64,000 bases of DNA from Tolypeutes matacus. Taxonomy: Eukaryota > Chordata > Mammalia > Cingulata > Chlamyphoridae. Positions 36,056 to 46,499 of the stretch are shown piece after piece. A program made the position numbers and the translations under genes. The notes under the pieces were generated by a model. That model worked only from the letters and a program-made list of their open reading frames with translations. It did not search any database and had not been told where the DNA came from. Location of the stretch: contig JAKSZT010054335.1 of the NCBI GenBank assembly GCA_026826555.1, forward strand, positions 5,804,815 through 5,868,814, given 5' to 3'. Position 1 is the stretch's first letter; each line of letters begins with the position of its first letter.

Positions 36056-36096
36056 ACCTGTTGGTTCAGTTTCTCTGGAGGATGCTAATACAAGTA

Positions 36097-37735
36097 TGGT
36101 CCTGTTTGCAGGGCTTTTTTGGTTTTTTTAAGAATACATTCATAAACACTTCCTGGACTGACTTATTTTTTTTAAAAATACTCTATTGTCTACTTTTTTA
36201 TACAGTTTCAAGTTTTAACACATACATGTGTTAATTTATCATTTAAAACCCTATTTAAATGAAATTATTTAAAAAAAGAAAAAAGCCCACAATGAAGAAA
36301 GTGAACTTAAGTAAGGTCAGAAAAGAACAACGCAGGGCCCCAAACCCCAAGGAGCCCTTTTAAGCGGCGTCGCCACTCTGCCCCTCAGCTTTCTCCTCCT
36401 TAAAGATGGGGTGAAGACGGTCCCACCCTGCAGGGTTTTCTAAGGACAACACGTCTTCCCCGAGCAGGGCCCAGAGGAGCCCTGGACAAGCCTCAGGGAC
36501 CACCATCAAGATGCTGGAAGCAGATCTGCCCCTGGTCTGACTGCGTGGGTCTCGGCTGACCAGGGGCCAGAGAATGCAGGCAAGATTCTGACCCCTCGTT
36601 CCTGTGTGGCTGTGAGTCGCCCGTGAGCCCCGTGGGGACGCCCACCCGCTGGTGCAGCTGGAGCATCTGCGGCACCGCACGCCCTCCTGGCCGTCCCTGC
36701 AAGTCCCCGTGGCAGCTGGGATCAGGGGTGGAGGGCAGGAGCCCACACCCGGCCCCTCTGGCAGCCGCTGCCTTCACCAGAGCCTGGACAAAGGGCTCGA
36801 GCCCCCCATCAAAATCACACTTGCAAACCAAACCACTTCAAAGCCATTATGAAAACCTGGCACTTTATGAAAACTCCCCAGGGAATGCAATGCTCTGAAG
36901 CACCTGAAAAGCACCCCCGCCCCCCATTAACTCTCTACTAAGATGACTCCTCAATTTTATTACTTGCCAAAGACTATAACACTTACGTGATACATGAAAC
37001 GCAGTAAAAGTTAGTTTCAAGCCCAGACTTAAACCAGTGAGGAGCAGGGCAAAAATATATCAAGCTCCTCGGAACTGCCGCCCCCAAATCACAGGTCAAG
37101 AATTTTACTAACTAAATTTTACAATTTATGTCAAAAACCCGTGCAATAAATATTTTCCCCAGTCATCTAATGATGAGGAGCTGAGGGGCAGTAAGATCAG
37201 CTGGGGTCCCCCAATCTTTAAAAGGTAGATATCTTTGTTTCCTCCAAAGATTAGTTCTAGAAATCAGCAAAATAGGGGCTCCTCCCACCTTACATATGCA
37301 AAACAAATCAAGTTAAACAGCAGAGAATCTGCTGAGGAAAGCAGCAAGAAAACAAGAACAGTCTTAGAAAAAACTGCAATCCTTAGATTCTAATTTACAT
37401 TGTCTCACTGTCAAACAAGCAGATATTTCAATGCCCATTTCTTCTGTTTCATTCATTAACACAGCCAAGTAAGTGGAGAACACATTAAAAAATTATGCTG
37501 GACAGGAATTGAGAGGCAAGACTTTAACTTTAATTAATAAAATGAGCAGGAGGTCCATAATATTTTTATTTGAACATGTTTTTTGGGGATAGAACATGAA
37601 GTTTGATAGCTCAAACAGAAAAGGAACAAATCATAAATTGTGTCTGCTGAAGACTTCTCCCTGATGAGACATCCCTGTGAGTCGACTTTTTCCAGAGCAA
37701 TCATCACTGGCTTTATAGCTACTCATTTACACCTC
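36097..37735. other. Intron, no gene seen
   Basis: AT-rich sequence with a GC-rich stretch at 36.36-36.83 kb that may include an antisense MIR piece ('ctcctccttaaagatggggt'). No splice-supported frame. Confidence 0.45.
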
Positions 37736-37737
37736 CA

Positions 37738-37880
37738 CCCACTCACACACCTCTGCCTACCTCCACTCACCTCACCTACCTCACTCACCTCGGCCAACCT
37801 CCACTCACCTCGGCCTACCTCNNNNNNNNNNACCTCCGCCTACCTCCACTCACCTCCGCCTACCTCCACTCACCTCCGGG
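37738..37880 (+). repeat. 20-bp minisatellite around an assembly gap
   Basis: Units of cctccactcacctcggccta, degenerate on the left and regular on the right. Ten Ns at 37822-37831 interrupt the array, so the true copy number is unknown. Confidence 0.92.
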
Positions 37881-38543
37881 CTCTGAGGGCCAGGCCCAGT
37901 TCTCCTTAGGAAAGACCCCAGCAATTAATAAACAAAGCCCCGGCAAAAAGCTGCCCTTCAGTACAACAGATTGAATGCAGGTGCTGGATAAGCCTAAAGA
38001 CACTTTAAACCCCTCCACAGTGTCAACATAACATTTTCTCATCCAGAGTTTCGAATGTCTGGAAACCTAAAGGCCACTGTTGGCTCCCTGGATGGGATGA
38101 GGCTCACATTTGTGAGCAATTCACTAAGCTGGGACCCAGACAACTCCCAGGTAGCAGCACGGACAGGATCGGAAGCCACCAGGTCTGGGCGGCTCAGGGA
38201 GAGAAGAACCCTTAGCCAGCTCTCCATCCCTGGGTGTGGATGGGATTAAAGGGCCAAGCACTCTGAGTCAGGAAAAGCGGGCGGGATAGGGAAGGGGAGA
38301 AGGTGAGGAGGGAGATGCATGCAGAATTCTGTTCTTCACCTTTAAAAGACACCTGGCCAGGCTCTAAGAAACCAAGATAAAGGCGGGATCAGAGAAAACC
38401 GCAGAACTGGAGGGGCAGAGGGGGCGTCGGAGACCTGCAGCATCCCTACCCCGCGGCCGGAGCAGGAGAGCAGCCGCCTCTCCTGTGGGCCTCCCCCGGG
38501 AAAGGAGAGGAAAACAAAGCGCACGGGAGCTGCAATCACTTAC

Positions 38544-38634
38544 CGGGCGGCTTTGTCCGAGTAGGTCTGTCCTGGGAGACTCCGGGCAGAGGCTGGGCCC
38601 TCGCGGGCTGCCCGCACCGCAAGGCCAGTGCCAT
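38544..38634 (-). CDS. TRAK1: TRAK1 first coding exon (common isoform)
   Basis: Thirty codons plus one base, beginning MALALRCGQPARAQPLPG and ending ...TRTKPP, then a consensus donor (CCCG followed by GTAAGT). The phase-1 end joins in frame to the 2350-2544 exon and rebuilds the split Asp codon. The MAL....GQP.RAQPLPG pattern matches the N-terminus of TRAK1 as I remember it from human and mouse, and the length is the same. About half the other residues differ, which contrasts with the near-identical next exon. The ATG (38632-38634 on the plus strand) has G at +4 but C at -3, so its context is only moderate. The reading frame stays open upstream of this ATG; I chose the start by homology. The sequence on its 5' side is CpG-rich and is the probable promoter. 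Confidence 0.88.
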
Positions 38635-38639
38635 GTGCA

Positions 38640-39180
38640 GAGAGAAAGCCCACGAGCACCCCAGGAAGACGGCGCCTGCCGCAGCACTGCTCTGACGCTT
38701 GTCAGGGCAGACACTCGGGCCGTGGGCTGCCCCGGGACGGCAAGCTGTTGCGTAAGCCCGGGCACCAAACTGAACACGGCACACCCAAGAACGCGATCCC
38801 CTGGGCCGGCGCCCGGCCTGGCCCACACGCTCCGCCAGGACAGAAGCCCGCTGTCCGTCTTGGGCGCCCTCCCCCGAGGCAGCGCTTCTCAAGGCCCTGG
38901 GAGCGCACAGGCCCTCTCGGGGCCTGGTTTTCACTTTCTGTCCCCCTTCGGCGACCACCTAACACGGCGCTCAGCAAGTGCCCGGCGCGGCATCTGCTGC
39001 CAGCACCCGACGCCCGTAACGATGCTTCCGTTCCTGGGCCCACGGGCAGGCGCGGCAGCACCGAGCTGTTCCGCGACTGAGCTGCGCTTTGCCCCAGACG
39101 TCCCAGCACGGAACCCCAGCGGCCGCATTCTGCAGGGTTTGAAGCTCGGCACCGCGTCCTGCCATTTCTTTGCCCTCGGC
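38640..39180 (-). promoter_or_regulatory. TRAK1: CpG-rich probable TRAK1 proximal promoter
   Basis: A GC-rich stretch with many CpG dinucleotides lies immediately 5' (on the minus strand) of the MALAL start codon. It lacks interspersed repeats and has no obvious TATA box, as expected for a housekeeping-type CpG promoter. The overlapping long frames on both strands are a by-product of low stop-codon density in GC-rich DNA. The transcription start site cannot be read from the sequence. Confidence 0.45.
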
Positions 39181-39459
39181 TCTCATGTGCAGAGAAGGTG
39201 AAACTACTTTCCCGGGCTGGGTGGATCCTGGATTCGCTGGCACAGAAGCCAGCTAGGATCCCAGGGCCCGGTTCACACGTGGACAAAGAACACAGGTGAG
39301 ACGCCACTTCCTCCGTGAAGCCCTCCTGCCCCGCGGCACACAGTGGCCAGCGCCCTCCCTGCTGCTCTCCCGTGTGCTTACCACTGCACATTTCTACCTC
39401 CCTACCCAGAGTGTTCCTGGGCGCTGAGAGGGCAGGCCCTGGGGTCCCACAGCCTCGAG

Positions 39460-39605
39460 GCAGTCGCGCCACGTGGAGCTCAGTGGTTTCAGGCAAGAAG
39501 CTGAACCTTGCATGAGCTAGCTTCTTGGTCTGTAAAAAGGGGGTGAGCGACTGTACCTACTTCATGGGGACGTGGTAAAAATTAAGTGATGCCGTTTATT
39601 CACTC
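39460..39605 (-). mobile_element. MIR SINE relic, antisense
   Basis: 'gcttcttggtctgtaaaaagggggtgagcgactgtacctacttcatggggacgtgg' is a typical antisense MIR block. Confidence 0.55.
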
Positions 39606-40074
39606 AACAAACGCTTAGTGACCACGGGCCTGTGCAGGAGCGACTGGAGTCAACTCGGCATGCTCAGGCAGGTGCAGCCCTCGCTCCCGAGGGGTCTGCA
39701 TTCCACACAAGCTTATCAGGAAGAAGACAAACACAGGGAGTCTGCGGAGAAAGTTAAGCAGGAGTAGCAGCTGGGGGGGACCACTACATGGGGTGGTCCC
39801 AAGAGAAGGTGGCCACAAAGGAGACCCAGGAGCGCAAGCGGCAAGGCCGGGGGGCTGCCCCTGGTGCATCAAATGAAGCCTAGAGGGTGGGGGCCGGGGG
39901 ATACGGCTCAGAGGGGCAGGGAGAGCGGCCACTTAGGCCCTTGTAAGCCCTTCAGAGTTCTGGAGCAGAGGAGTTCAACAACCTGACTTTAAAGTCACTC
40001 TCAGAGCTGGGGCGGGGCGGCGGTGGGGGAGGGGGGGGTGCAGGGGGAGACAGATTGCATAGGGGGTGGGGCAG

Positions 40075-40295
40075 AAGCAGGAGGCCCAGGTAAGAGGCCC
40101 AGGCAGGAGGCCCAGATAGAGGCCCAGGCAGGAGGCCCAGGTAGAGGCCCAGGTAGAGGCCCAGGCAGGAGGCTCGGGTAGAGGCCCAGGCAGAAGGCCC
40201 GGGTAGAGGCCCAGGTAGAGGCCTAGGCAGGAGGCTCAGGCAGGAGGCCCAGGTAGAGACCTAGGTAGAGGCTCAGGTAGGAGGCTGCTGCAAAA
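40075..40295 (+). repeat. Short-unit GC-rich minisatellite
   Basis: Alternating aggcccaggtag and aggcccaggcagg units, roughly 12-13 bp each and about 17 copies, with drift to 'aggctcagg' at the right end. Confidence 0.9.
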
Positions 40296-40789
40296 ATCCA
40301 GGTGTGCCTGGACCCAAGGGGCTGCTGTGGAGCTGGTGCCCAGTTCTGGACACTCTCTGAAGGTAAAGGTGACAGATTTCCTGACAAACTGGGTGTGAAA
40401 GAGACAGAGGTCATGAATGCCTCCAAGGGATTTAGAAGGATGAACTGCCATTTACAAAGGAAAACCCACAAGGAGAGCTAGCGGAAGTGGGGAAAAGGAG
40501 TGCACATTCAGCTACATGAGTTTGAGGTCAGGTAGAAATGTGTACAGTGTTAGACTGACATGCCTGCCCTTCAGGAGACAAGCCCAGGCTCGGAACAGAG
40601 GGAACTGGAGAGGGGCCAGCATAGAGGCAGTTTTAAAGCCTGGATGAGATCACCTAGTGTGTGCGTGGCCCAGGAAGTGTAGTGGAAGGGCCGAGCCCTG
40701 AGCCCTCCAATCGGCCCAGGCTGGGGAGAGGAGGAGGGGCTAGGAGGTGGCCAGGGAGCTAGGAGTCCCGGGGGGGGCCCAGGGGGGGT

Positions 40790-41095
40790 AGAGGGAGCCA
40801 CAGGAGGCCCAGGGGGGCCCGGGGGGACCCACGGAGGCCCAGGGGTGACCAGGGAGGGCCAGGGAGGGCCCGGGGGAGGCCCAGGGGTGACCAGGGAGGG
40901 CCAGAGAGGGCCCGGGGGAGGCCCAGGGGTGACCAGGGAGGGCCAGGGAGGGCCCGGGGGAGGCCCAGGGGTGACCAGGGAGGCCCAGGGGGGCCCAGGG
41001 GAGGCCCAGGGGTGACCAGGGAGGGCCAGGGAGGGCCCGGGGAGGCCCAGGGGTGCCCACGGGGCACCGGGGAGGCCCAGGGGGACCCAGGGAGG
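40790..41095 (+). repeat. 42-bp GC-rich minisatellite
   Basis: The unit is about ggtgaccagggagggccagggagggcccgggggaggcccagg, clearest at 40840-41050. Because 42 is divisible by 3 and the units have no stops, all three minus-strand frames stay open (106-204 codons) and give Pro-Gly-rich collagen-like translations. I treat these as artefacts. Confidence 0.92.
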
Positions 41096-41099
41096 ACTG

Positions 41100-42366
41100 G
41101 GCTTCCAGGAGAAGGGGTTGCCGACAGCATCGACTACAGCTGAGAAGCTAAGAAGACAAAGGCTTAGGCAGGACCCCAGACTCAAGAGGCGCTCAGTGCT
41201 GGGTCATGTGGGGCCAAGGGTCAGCCCAGTGGGCTCAGGAGAGAACTGCGGAAGAGAAACGAGCCAGCAGACACAGCTCTTTCAAGAGTTTTGCTAAAAA
41301 GAAGAGCAGAGCCATGGAATAGAATTAGCCTGCGGGGAAAGGACGCTTTTTAAGAAGGAAGATACCCTCGCGTATTCTTGTGCTGGCAGGAAGACCCACA
41401 GGAGGGGAAATCAGCGACGCAGTAGGAGAAGGGCTACTGCTGGAACCCTGTCCTTCTGGAGCTGCAAGCCGGAGCAGGACTCGGTAGGCAAGTGGAGAGG
41501 AACGCAGTGGGCCTCTCTCGGGCACAGCACAGGGCTGGGCGCCCAGGCGGGACTCCCCCACCATCTCTGTGCCCCCCATGCCCTGGGCACTCTCGACTGG
41601 TGAGAAGGAACAAGAAGCTGCCACTGGAAATGAATTTGCCTATTACAGACCGTCATCAGGCATTATTTCTAACAGGAGGACAAAGACCAAAACTGCAGAC
41701 AAAGATGAGAAGTGCAGCCCATTTCTGCACGACGGCAGCTGGATGTAGCTGTTATTAGCTATGTGGCGTGCTGCTGCCGAGCACGCCATCCCACGCCATT
41801 CCCGTCAGACCCCTCTTGCGCTAGCGCCAACACTGGTCTCAGCGTGCCCCTGGCGAGAAGCCACGAGCGAGAAGCGTAGCCCCACGTGCCCCAACAGCAG
41901 ATCGCCAACGGACCGGTGCAAGGGGGGCTGGTACAGAACGTGTAACGCGTGGCGTCCGGGCAGCACGCGATGGCTCAGCAAGGGCAGTTGCCCGTTTCTG
42001 CACTTTTGCCACAGCCCGTGTTACTTCCATGTATCTCTGAAGAGACGGAGCCTCAGAGAGAGGAGGAAGCGGTGCCCGCCCGGCGCCGCGCACGCTGCCG
42101 GGGTTCCACGGAAACGTGTGGCCCTTCGTGGCAGTTCCACAAGGCGCTACCTTCCTCCTTGCCTGGCGGGCCAGAGGCTCCAGCAAGTGTAAGAAGCCAC
42201 AGAGTCACGCACAGGCACAGCGGCCTCTGGGCGCCAGACCTCGCAATCCTAACGGCCAGACCCTCGGCCCTTTGGTGGCTCCCCCTCCTGTGGCGGGGTC
42301 CGGCCCCCAGCCTCGCTGACGGGAGGCTCCCTCCCCATCCACGCCCCGTGAGGAAGGGGTTCCTAC
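41100..42366. other. Region between minisatellite and candidate exon
   Basis: GC-rich, no recognised element. It forms the downstream flank (intron in the proposed model) of the 42367-42657 exon. Confidence 0.45.
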
Positions 42367-42657
42367 CGGTGATGGTGCAGGCATCGCGGCACCCTGGGTG
42401 GCTGGGAGCATCTTCCACGGCCTCGCTTACATAGTGCTCCTCGGGGAAGCGGGGGCTGCAGGCTAGGAGCGCATGGCTGCACGCCTCCAGAGGGGACGCA
42501 GGGCTGGCCGAAGTGTCGTCGTGCAGCGCTGTGGCGTCCAGCTTGGCAGGTTTCACGGCGAGGTTCCCACTGCCATCAGAGGCCCCACTGCCAGAGTCTG
42601 GGGCAGCAGGGCAGACAGTCCCCGGAAGGCCGGATGCGAGGGCTCCTTGCGGGGAAC
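42367..42657 (-). CDS. Candidate upstream TRAK1 exon, phase 1/1
   Basis: A 291-bp segment lies between a strong acceptor (pyrimidine-rich ctctgcgttgtcccacag) and a good donor (ATCACCG followed by GTAGGA). It is open for 97 codons in the frame set by these sites, has high GC at third positions, and contains no Met. Both ends are phase 1, so it can be skipped, or can be spliced directly to the TRAK1 exon at 2350-2544 to give ...RDACTIT-D-VCNST. The peptide is Ser/Ala/Pro/Gly-rich in its first half and more acidic near its end (PEEHYVSEAVEDAPSHPG). I do not recognise the sequence from a named isoform. It would need a further upstream exon to supply the ATG. It could instead be an untranslated 5' exon or a chance open segment. 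The splice sites and coding look are seen; membership of TRAK1 is inferred. Confidence 0.6.
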
Positions 42658-43620
42658 CTGTGGGACAACGCAGAGAGGAGCACAGTGACTCCGGGTTTCT
42701 TTGAATAAACCTGGACAAAATCTTTAGAAGATCAGAGCCCCAAGACGCACGTGGGTTCACACAGCAAATTCTGCAACGTGTGTCCCACAAGCCCAGTATT
42801 TCCAGTAAAAGAATTCCAGGGACCTTCAATCAACTAACCAAGTATCAATAAGACCAGAAGGTGGAGGCACAGCATTTCATTTCCTTCCTGACACCTGCCT
42901 TGAAGTGGCTCCAAGCAAGTCGGTCCAAGGACAGCTTCAAGGCTGGTATCTAAACCGACTGGAGGATGAGGAGGAGGCCTGGGAGCCACACTGTGTGTGC
43001 AGGCTGTGAAACACAGGCTGATGTGCTCCTACAGGGCTGACACGCACACCGAGAGCGCTAACATTCTCATCGGCGTATCCAACTGTGCAAGGGGGGCTGC
43101 CTCTCAAACCCCTCCCACCGCGATACATCCTCAGCTCTGCAGGAGCTTTTAGACATGCCCCTGCTCAAGCTCAAGCGAGAGATTAGGGGGCTCCTTTACG
43201 AATCTAATGGAAGCCACAGACCTCCTGTTTCAAGACAGTGGGCGCACTCGCAGGTACTGGGGGGCCATGGACAGTGGGGAAGACCCTCAAGGCTCCAGAT
43301 CAAGCTCTCTGGGGGCTCCATTCCAGCCACATCGGCCAACCCTGGCAACTGCCACCGCCATGTAAAATCTGACGGGCCAGAAGCATAACAGCTGGACACG
43401 GGGCGAAGCACAGCAGAGGACTGGGGATCCCACCCTGTGCGGGTAGCATCAAGCCTACATGCGGGGGCTTCCCCACCTAGTTCAGGGAAGTACCACCACC
43501 TCAGATGTTAACTGAAGCCTTTAATCTGATAGGCAGCCTCTCTCTTCCCAGCTCGCCTCCACGCTCACACACACAAGCAAGAATGTCAAGCTTGAGCTTA
43601 ACGAGGCCTGTGACTCAGTC
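42658..43620. other. Unique sequence upstream of candidate exon
   Basis: It includes the pyrimidine-rich acceptor tract just above 42658. No further exon recognised. Confidence 0.45.
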
Positions 43621-43624
43621 GTTA

Positions 43625-43895
43625 GCACAGTCGTTCCCAAAGTGGGGCCCGAGAGCCCCTGAGAGTCCCTGAACCCATCTCAGGGGTCTTCAAGGTCAAC
43701 ACTATCCTCTAAGACACCTCCACTTTCCTTCTCTCGTGGATGTACAGCGGACTATGTGGCATGTGATGATGTCACTGTTCTGAAGGCTAACGGGATGTGT
43801 ATTAGAATGTCCTCAGTTTTACGTAGATAGAACCTACATAATCAGAAGTTCTTTGGGGTCCTGCGACCAAAAGCTTTTGAGAACCACTCCTTTAG
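43625..43895 (+). mobile_element. hAT-like nonautonomous DNA transposon relic
   Basis: The left end 'gtcgttcccaaagtgggg' and right end 'agcttttgagaaccactcc' form degenerate terminal inverted repeats of the common mammalian hAT type. The interior 'ggggtcttcaaggtcaacactat...gtgatgatgtcactgttctgaaggct' also fits. Confidence 0.6.
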
Positions 43896-44513
43896 TAAAT
43901 GATGCATTATGATTCATTAAAAAAAAAAAAAAAAAAAAGAGGAATCAGTAGACATTTTACTCAACATGGCCCAGTCGGTTCTGGAAGAAAACGACTAGTC
44001 TGTGACATATTCCCTCAACAAACAAAGGTTTATTTATCAAAATACAAGACTCCTGTAATGAATGACCTGAGCCTAGGTGATAAACTTCCTGCACCCCCAG
44101 ATCCTCATTAAAATGACCAAATAAATATAAAAATGGGAGAGGTGAGCCTGTATGTCCCTGGTGAAAAGGGAAGAGTAATGCAGAAGCTGGCAACGTTTAT
44201 GAATTTCTGTGAGATAAGATGTAGATAAAACGGAAGGAACACCCAGCTGGTGACTGATTCAAATGGGGCAGAGGGACAAGCCAGCTGCGGGGGTGGCCTA
44301 GAGGACCTCAGAAGAACGCAGCAGGTCCAGGATCAAGGATGGCACTCACCGGGCAAACTAAGGGACGCCAGGCATGGCACAGCCGACCTCTCGGAGCATG
44401 GGGAAGGGGGTCTCTGAGGCTGGCCGGGCTGATTCCTGACCTGGGAGCTGATGACAACCAGCCTGCAAAAGCCCACTGGGTGGCATGGACTCTCAGCAGC
44501 TAGACACTTTTTT
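43896..44513. other. No gene seen; poly-A run
   Basis: A poly-A run at 43919-43938 is followed by unique sequence. Confidence 0.5.
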
Positions 44514-44527
44514 AAAAACTGTATTTC

Positions 44528-44713
44528 GGGAGGCGGCAGTGGCTCGATCAGTGGGGCTCCCGTTTACCATGTGGGGGGCCCCGGGTTCGGTTCCCGGGGC
44601 CTCCTGGTGAGGGCAGGCCCGCCCGCACAGCGTGGTTGGCTGGCCCAGAGAGCACAAGCAGCAGGGGGGGGATAAATGAATAAATAAATAAAAATCTTTA
44701 AAAAAAAAAAAAA
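44528..44713 (+). mobile_element. DAS-type SINE with perfect 14-bp target duplication
   Basis: 'gggaggcggcagtggctcgatcagtgg...gggttcggttcccggggcctcctgg' with the tail aataaataaataaaaatcttt plus poly-A. The flanks aaaaactgtatttc at 44514-44527 and 44709-44722 are identical and overlap the A tail, indicating a fairly young insertion. Confidence 0.93.
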
Positions 44714-44866
44714 CTGTATTTCAACGAAGTGGAGAGCAGATTAGTCAAGGCAGCGACCAAATCTACAAACTAGCCTGAGAAAGCATCCCTAAAACTAAGA
44801 TTAAAAGGAACAGAGCATACAAAAATACCACATTTAAAATTGTTTTCCAGAGCTCAAAAGGGTCTA

Positions 44867-44954
44867 TGTAGAGTGCGTGGAGCTCAGTGGCTGAGCACAC
44901 GCTTCACATGTATGAGATCCTGGGTTTAATCCCCAATAACTCCTAAAAAAACAA
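44867..44954 (+). mobile_element. DAS-type SINE monomer, 13-bp target duplication
   Basis: A short monomer, 'gtggagctcagtggctgagc...gatcctgggtttaatcccca'. tcaaaagggtcta occurs at 44854-44866 and 44955-44967. Confidence 0.88.
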
Positions 44955-45305
44955 TCAAAAGGGTCTACACCAAGAAAAAAAAATAACGTAAAGAAATAAA
45001 CTCCTAGATATAATCTAGTGAAAAATTTAAAATTTCAAGGATATAAGTAACAACCCTGACAAACATAAAGACGAGGGGAAAAAGCCTTCCCCGCCTATCT
45101 ATGTGCACACGAGAGATCAGTGGAGTAAGTTCCACAGAATCATGAACGAACAGACGGTTCCGTGCGAATTCCGTGCTTAATGGAGCTACTGTTCTAGGCA
45201 AGGACAGCAGGAAGTCACCACCAGAAAGTCAAGAACTCAAAGCCCCCAGTGGTCCGAGGAGCTGAGCTCTTCTCCAGGACTCTCAGTGGTCAACAGACCG
45301 ACCGA

Positions 45306-45398
45306 GGGGAGCAGGTGCAGCTCAGGGGTTGGGCGCCTGCTTCCCACGTACGAGGTCCCGGGTTCAATCCCCGGTACCTCCTAAAAGAAAAAAAAAAA
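45306..45398 (+). mobile_element. DAS-type SINE monomer
   Basis: 'gcaggtgcagctcaggggttgggcg...gaggtcccgggttcaatccccgg' with a poly-A tail. Confidence 0.88.
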
Positions 45399-46484
45399 CT
45401 CTTAGGGGAGGAGGACACAGTAAAGCAAACATGGCAGTGCAATTAAACCAGGAACACGGAGAATTAATGCCTAAATAACGCACATGACACGATTCACAAA
45501 CCTAAAAGTAAATAACCCAAACAAAAAATGGGCTCTCTTCCCCCCTCAAAAAAAAAACACATTTACAAAACACACCACTGACCCTTTTAAGGAACTCAGC
45601 CTTAGGAGTGATTGAGTAGTGAATACTATGCTGGCAAACATTCAAAACACGGTAACAACGCTCAGTTTATCAAGTATTTTAGGAAACTCACAGCCTGCGT
45701 TGCAGGCGCGGGGCAGCAGTTCTCAGTCTGGAAGGACAACTGGTAAAGGACACGCTCTTTGACCCAGGTGTGCACGGCCAAGGATGTTTACGTGGTAAAA
45801 TGCTGAGAACCGAATGTGCGACAGCAGAGGATCTGGCCACTAACTATGGCCCAGCCATAAAGAAGTCAACTACGCAGCAGCGAAAAGGGAAGTTTTAGAG
45901 CAGGTGTGAGTTTACTGACAGGGAAAGATGCCAGCGACAGAGCGATGGCCAGTAGTGGCCAGAAGAGGTCTTAAAATGCATTAAACCGATCCTTCATTCA
46001 GACCTTCTTTCATCTGTACTTAGACACATTCTATACGAGCTTCTCCCCTTGCAAAACCCAACTGCTCGACTGAAAACTAAGAAAATTCCATTTAAGTCAA
46101 CATGGTTTTGTGGGGTTTTTTAAATAAAGGTTCTGAAACGCCAAGATTTCTTAAAGAGGATTTCACCCATGGGTTCTACGCCTTCACTTTCACAGTCCAC
46201 AAAATGAGGGCGTTGCCTGGGCCCTGAGCACCAGCCCTAAATTGCCGCTGTCCCTTTGTTTCCATTTACAGTTGTCACACTTTTAGCCCAGAAACACCTT
46301 GGTATAAAATGAGTATTTTAAGTATACATAAAACAAAATCGTGCAGGTGTCGGCAGATGCTATCCACTCAAGGGAGGGCAATCAACACAGTGGGGTCCAA
46401 AGGGCACCGTCCGTGCGCAGCAGCCAGCAGCCGGCAAAGCCCTCAACACCCCCTGACGCGGAGAGAGTGACCTTCACCATTACC
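45399..46484. other. No gene seen
   Basis: Unique sequence. 45.6-45.9 kb may contain old LINE sequence, but I cannot assign it. Confidence 0.4.
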
Positions 46485-46499
46485 ATCAAGTGGGAGGGA

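Larger units (their letters stand above)
33207..36096 (+). mobile_element. Ancient repeat expanded by minisatellites and split by a LINE
   Basis: It begins 'tgacagttaattttacggatcaacttg', has 'gtgggtgggcctcatccaatcaga' and 'ccagccaattccttacag', and ends 'ttggttcagtttctctggaggatgctaatac'. These are the start, middle and end phrases of one common mammalian interspersed repeat whose name I cannot fix. Between them lie two tandem arrays and a 1.57-kb LINE. Confidence 0.55.
2545..38543 (-). other. TRAK1: TRAK1 intron between first and second coding exons
   Basis: About 36 kb lies between the donor at 38538-38543 and the acceptor at 2545-2550, both on the minus strand. It is filled mainly by transposable elements, listed separately, including a retroviral relic in the same orientation as the gene. 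I found no other coding exon with convincing splice sites inside it. Confidence 0.85.

Noticed and set aside
40571..41185. A 204-codon Pro/Gly-rich collagen-like frame on the minus strand
   Set aside because: It is the translation of a 42-bp minisatellite; the neighbouring frames are open for the same reason.
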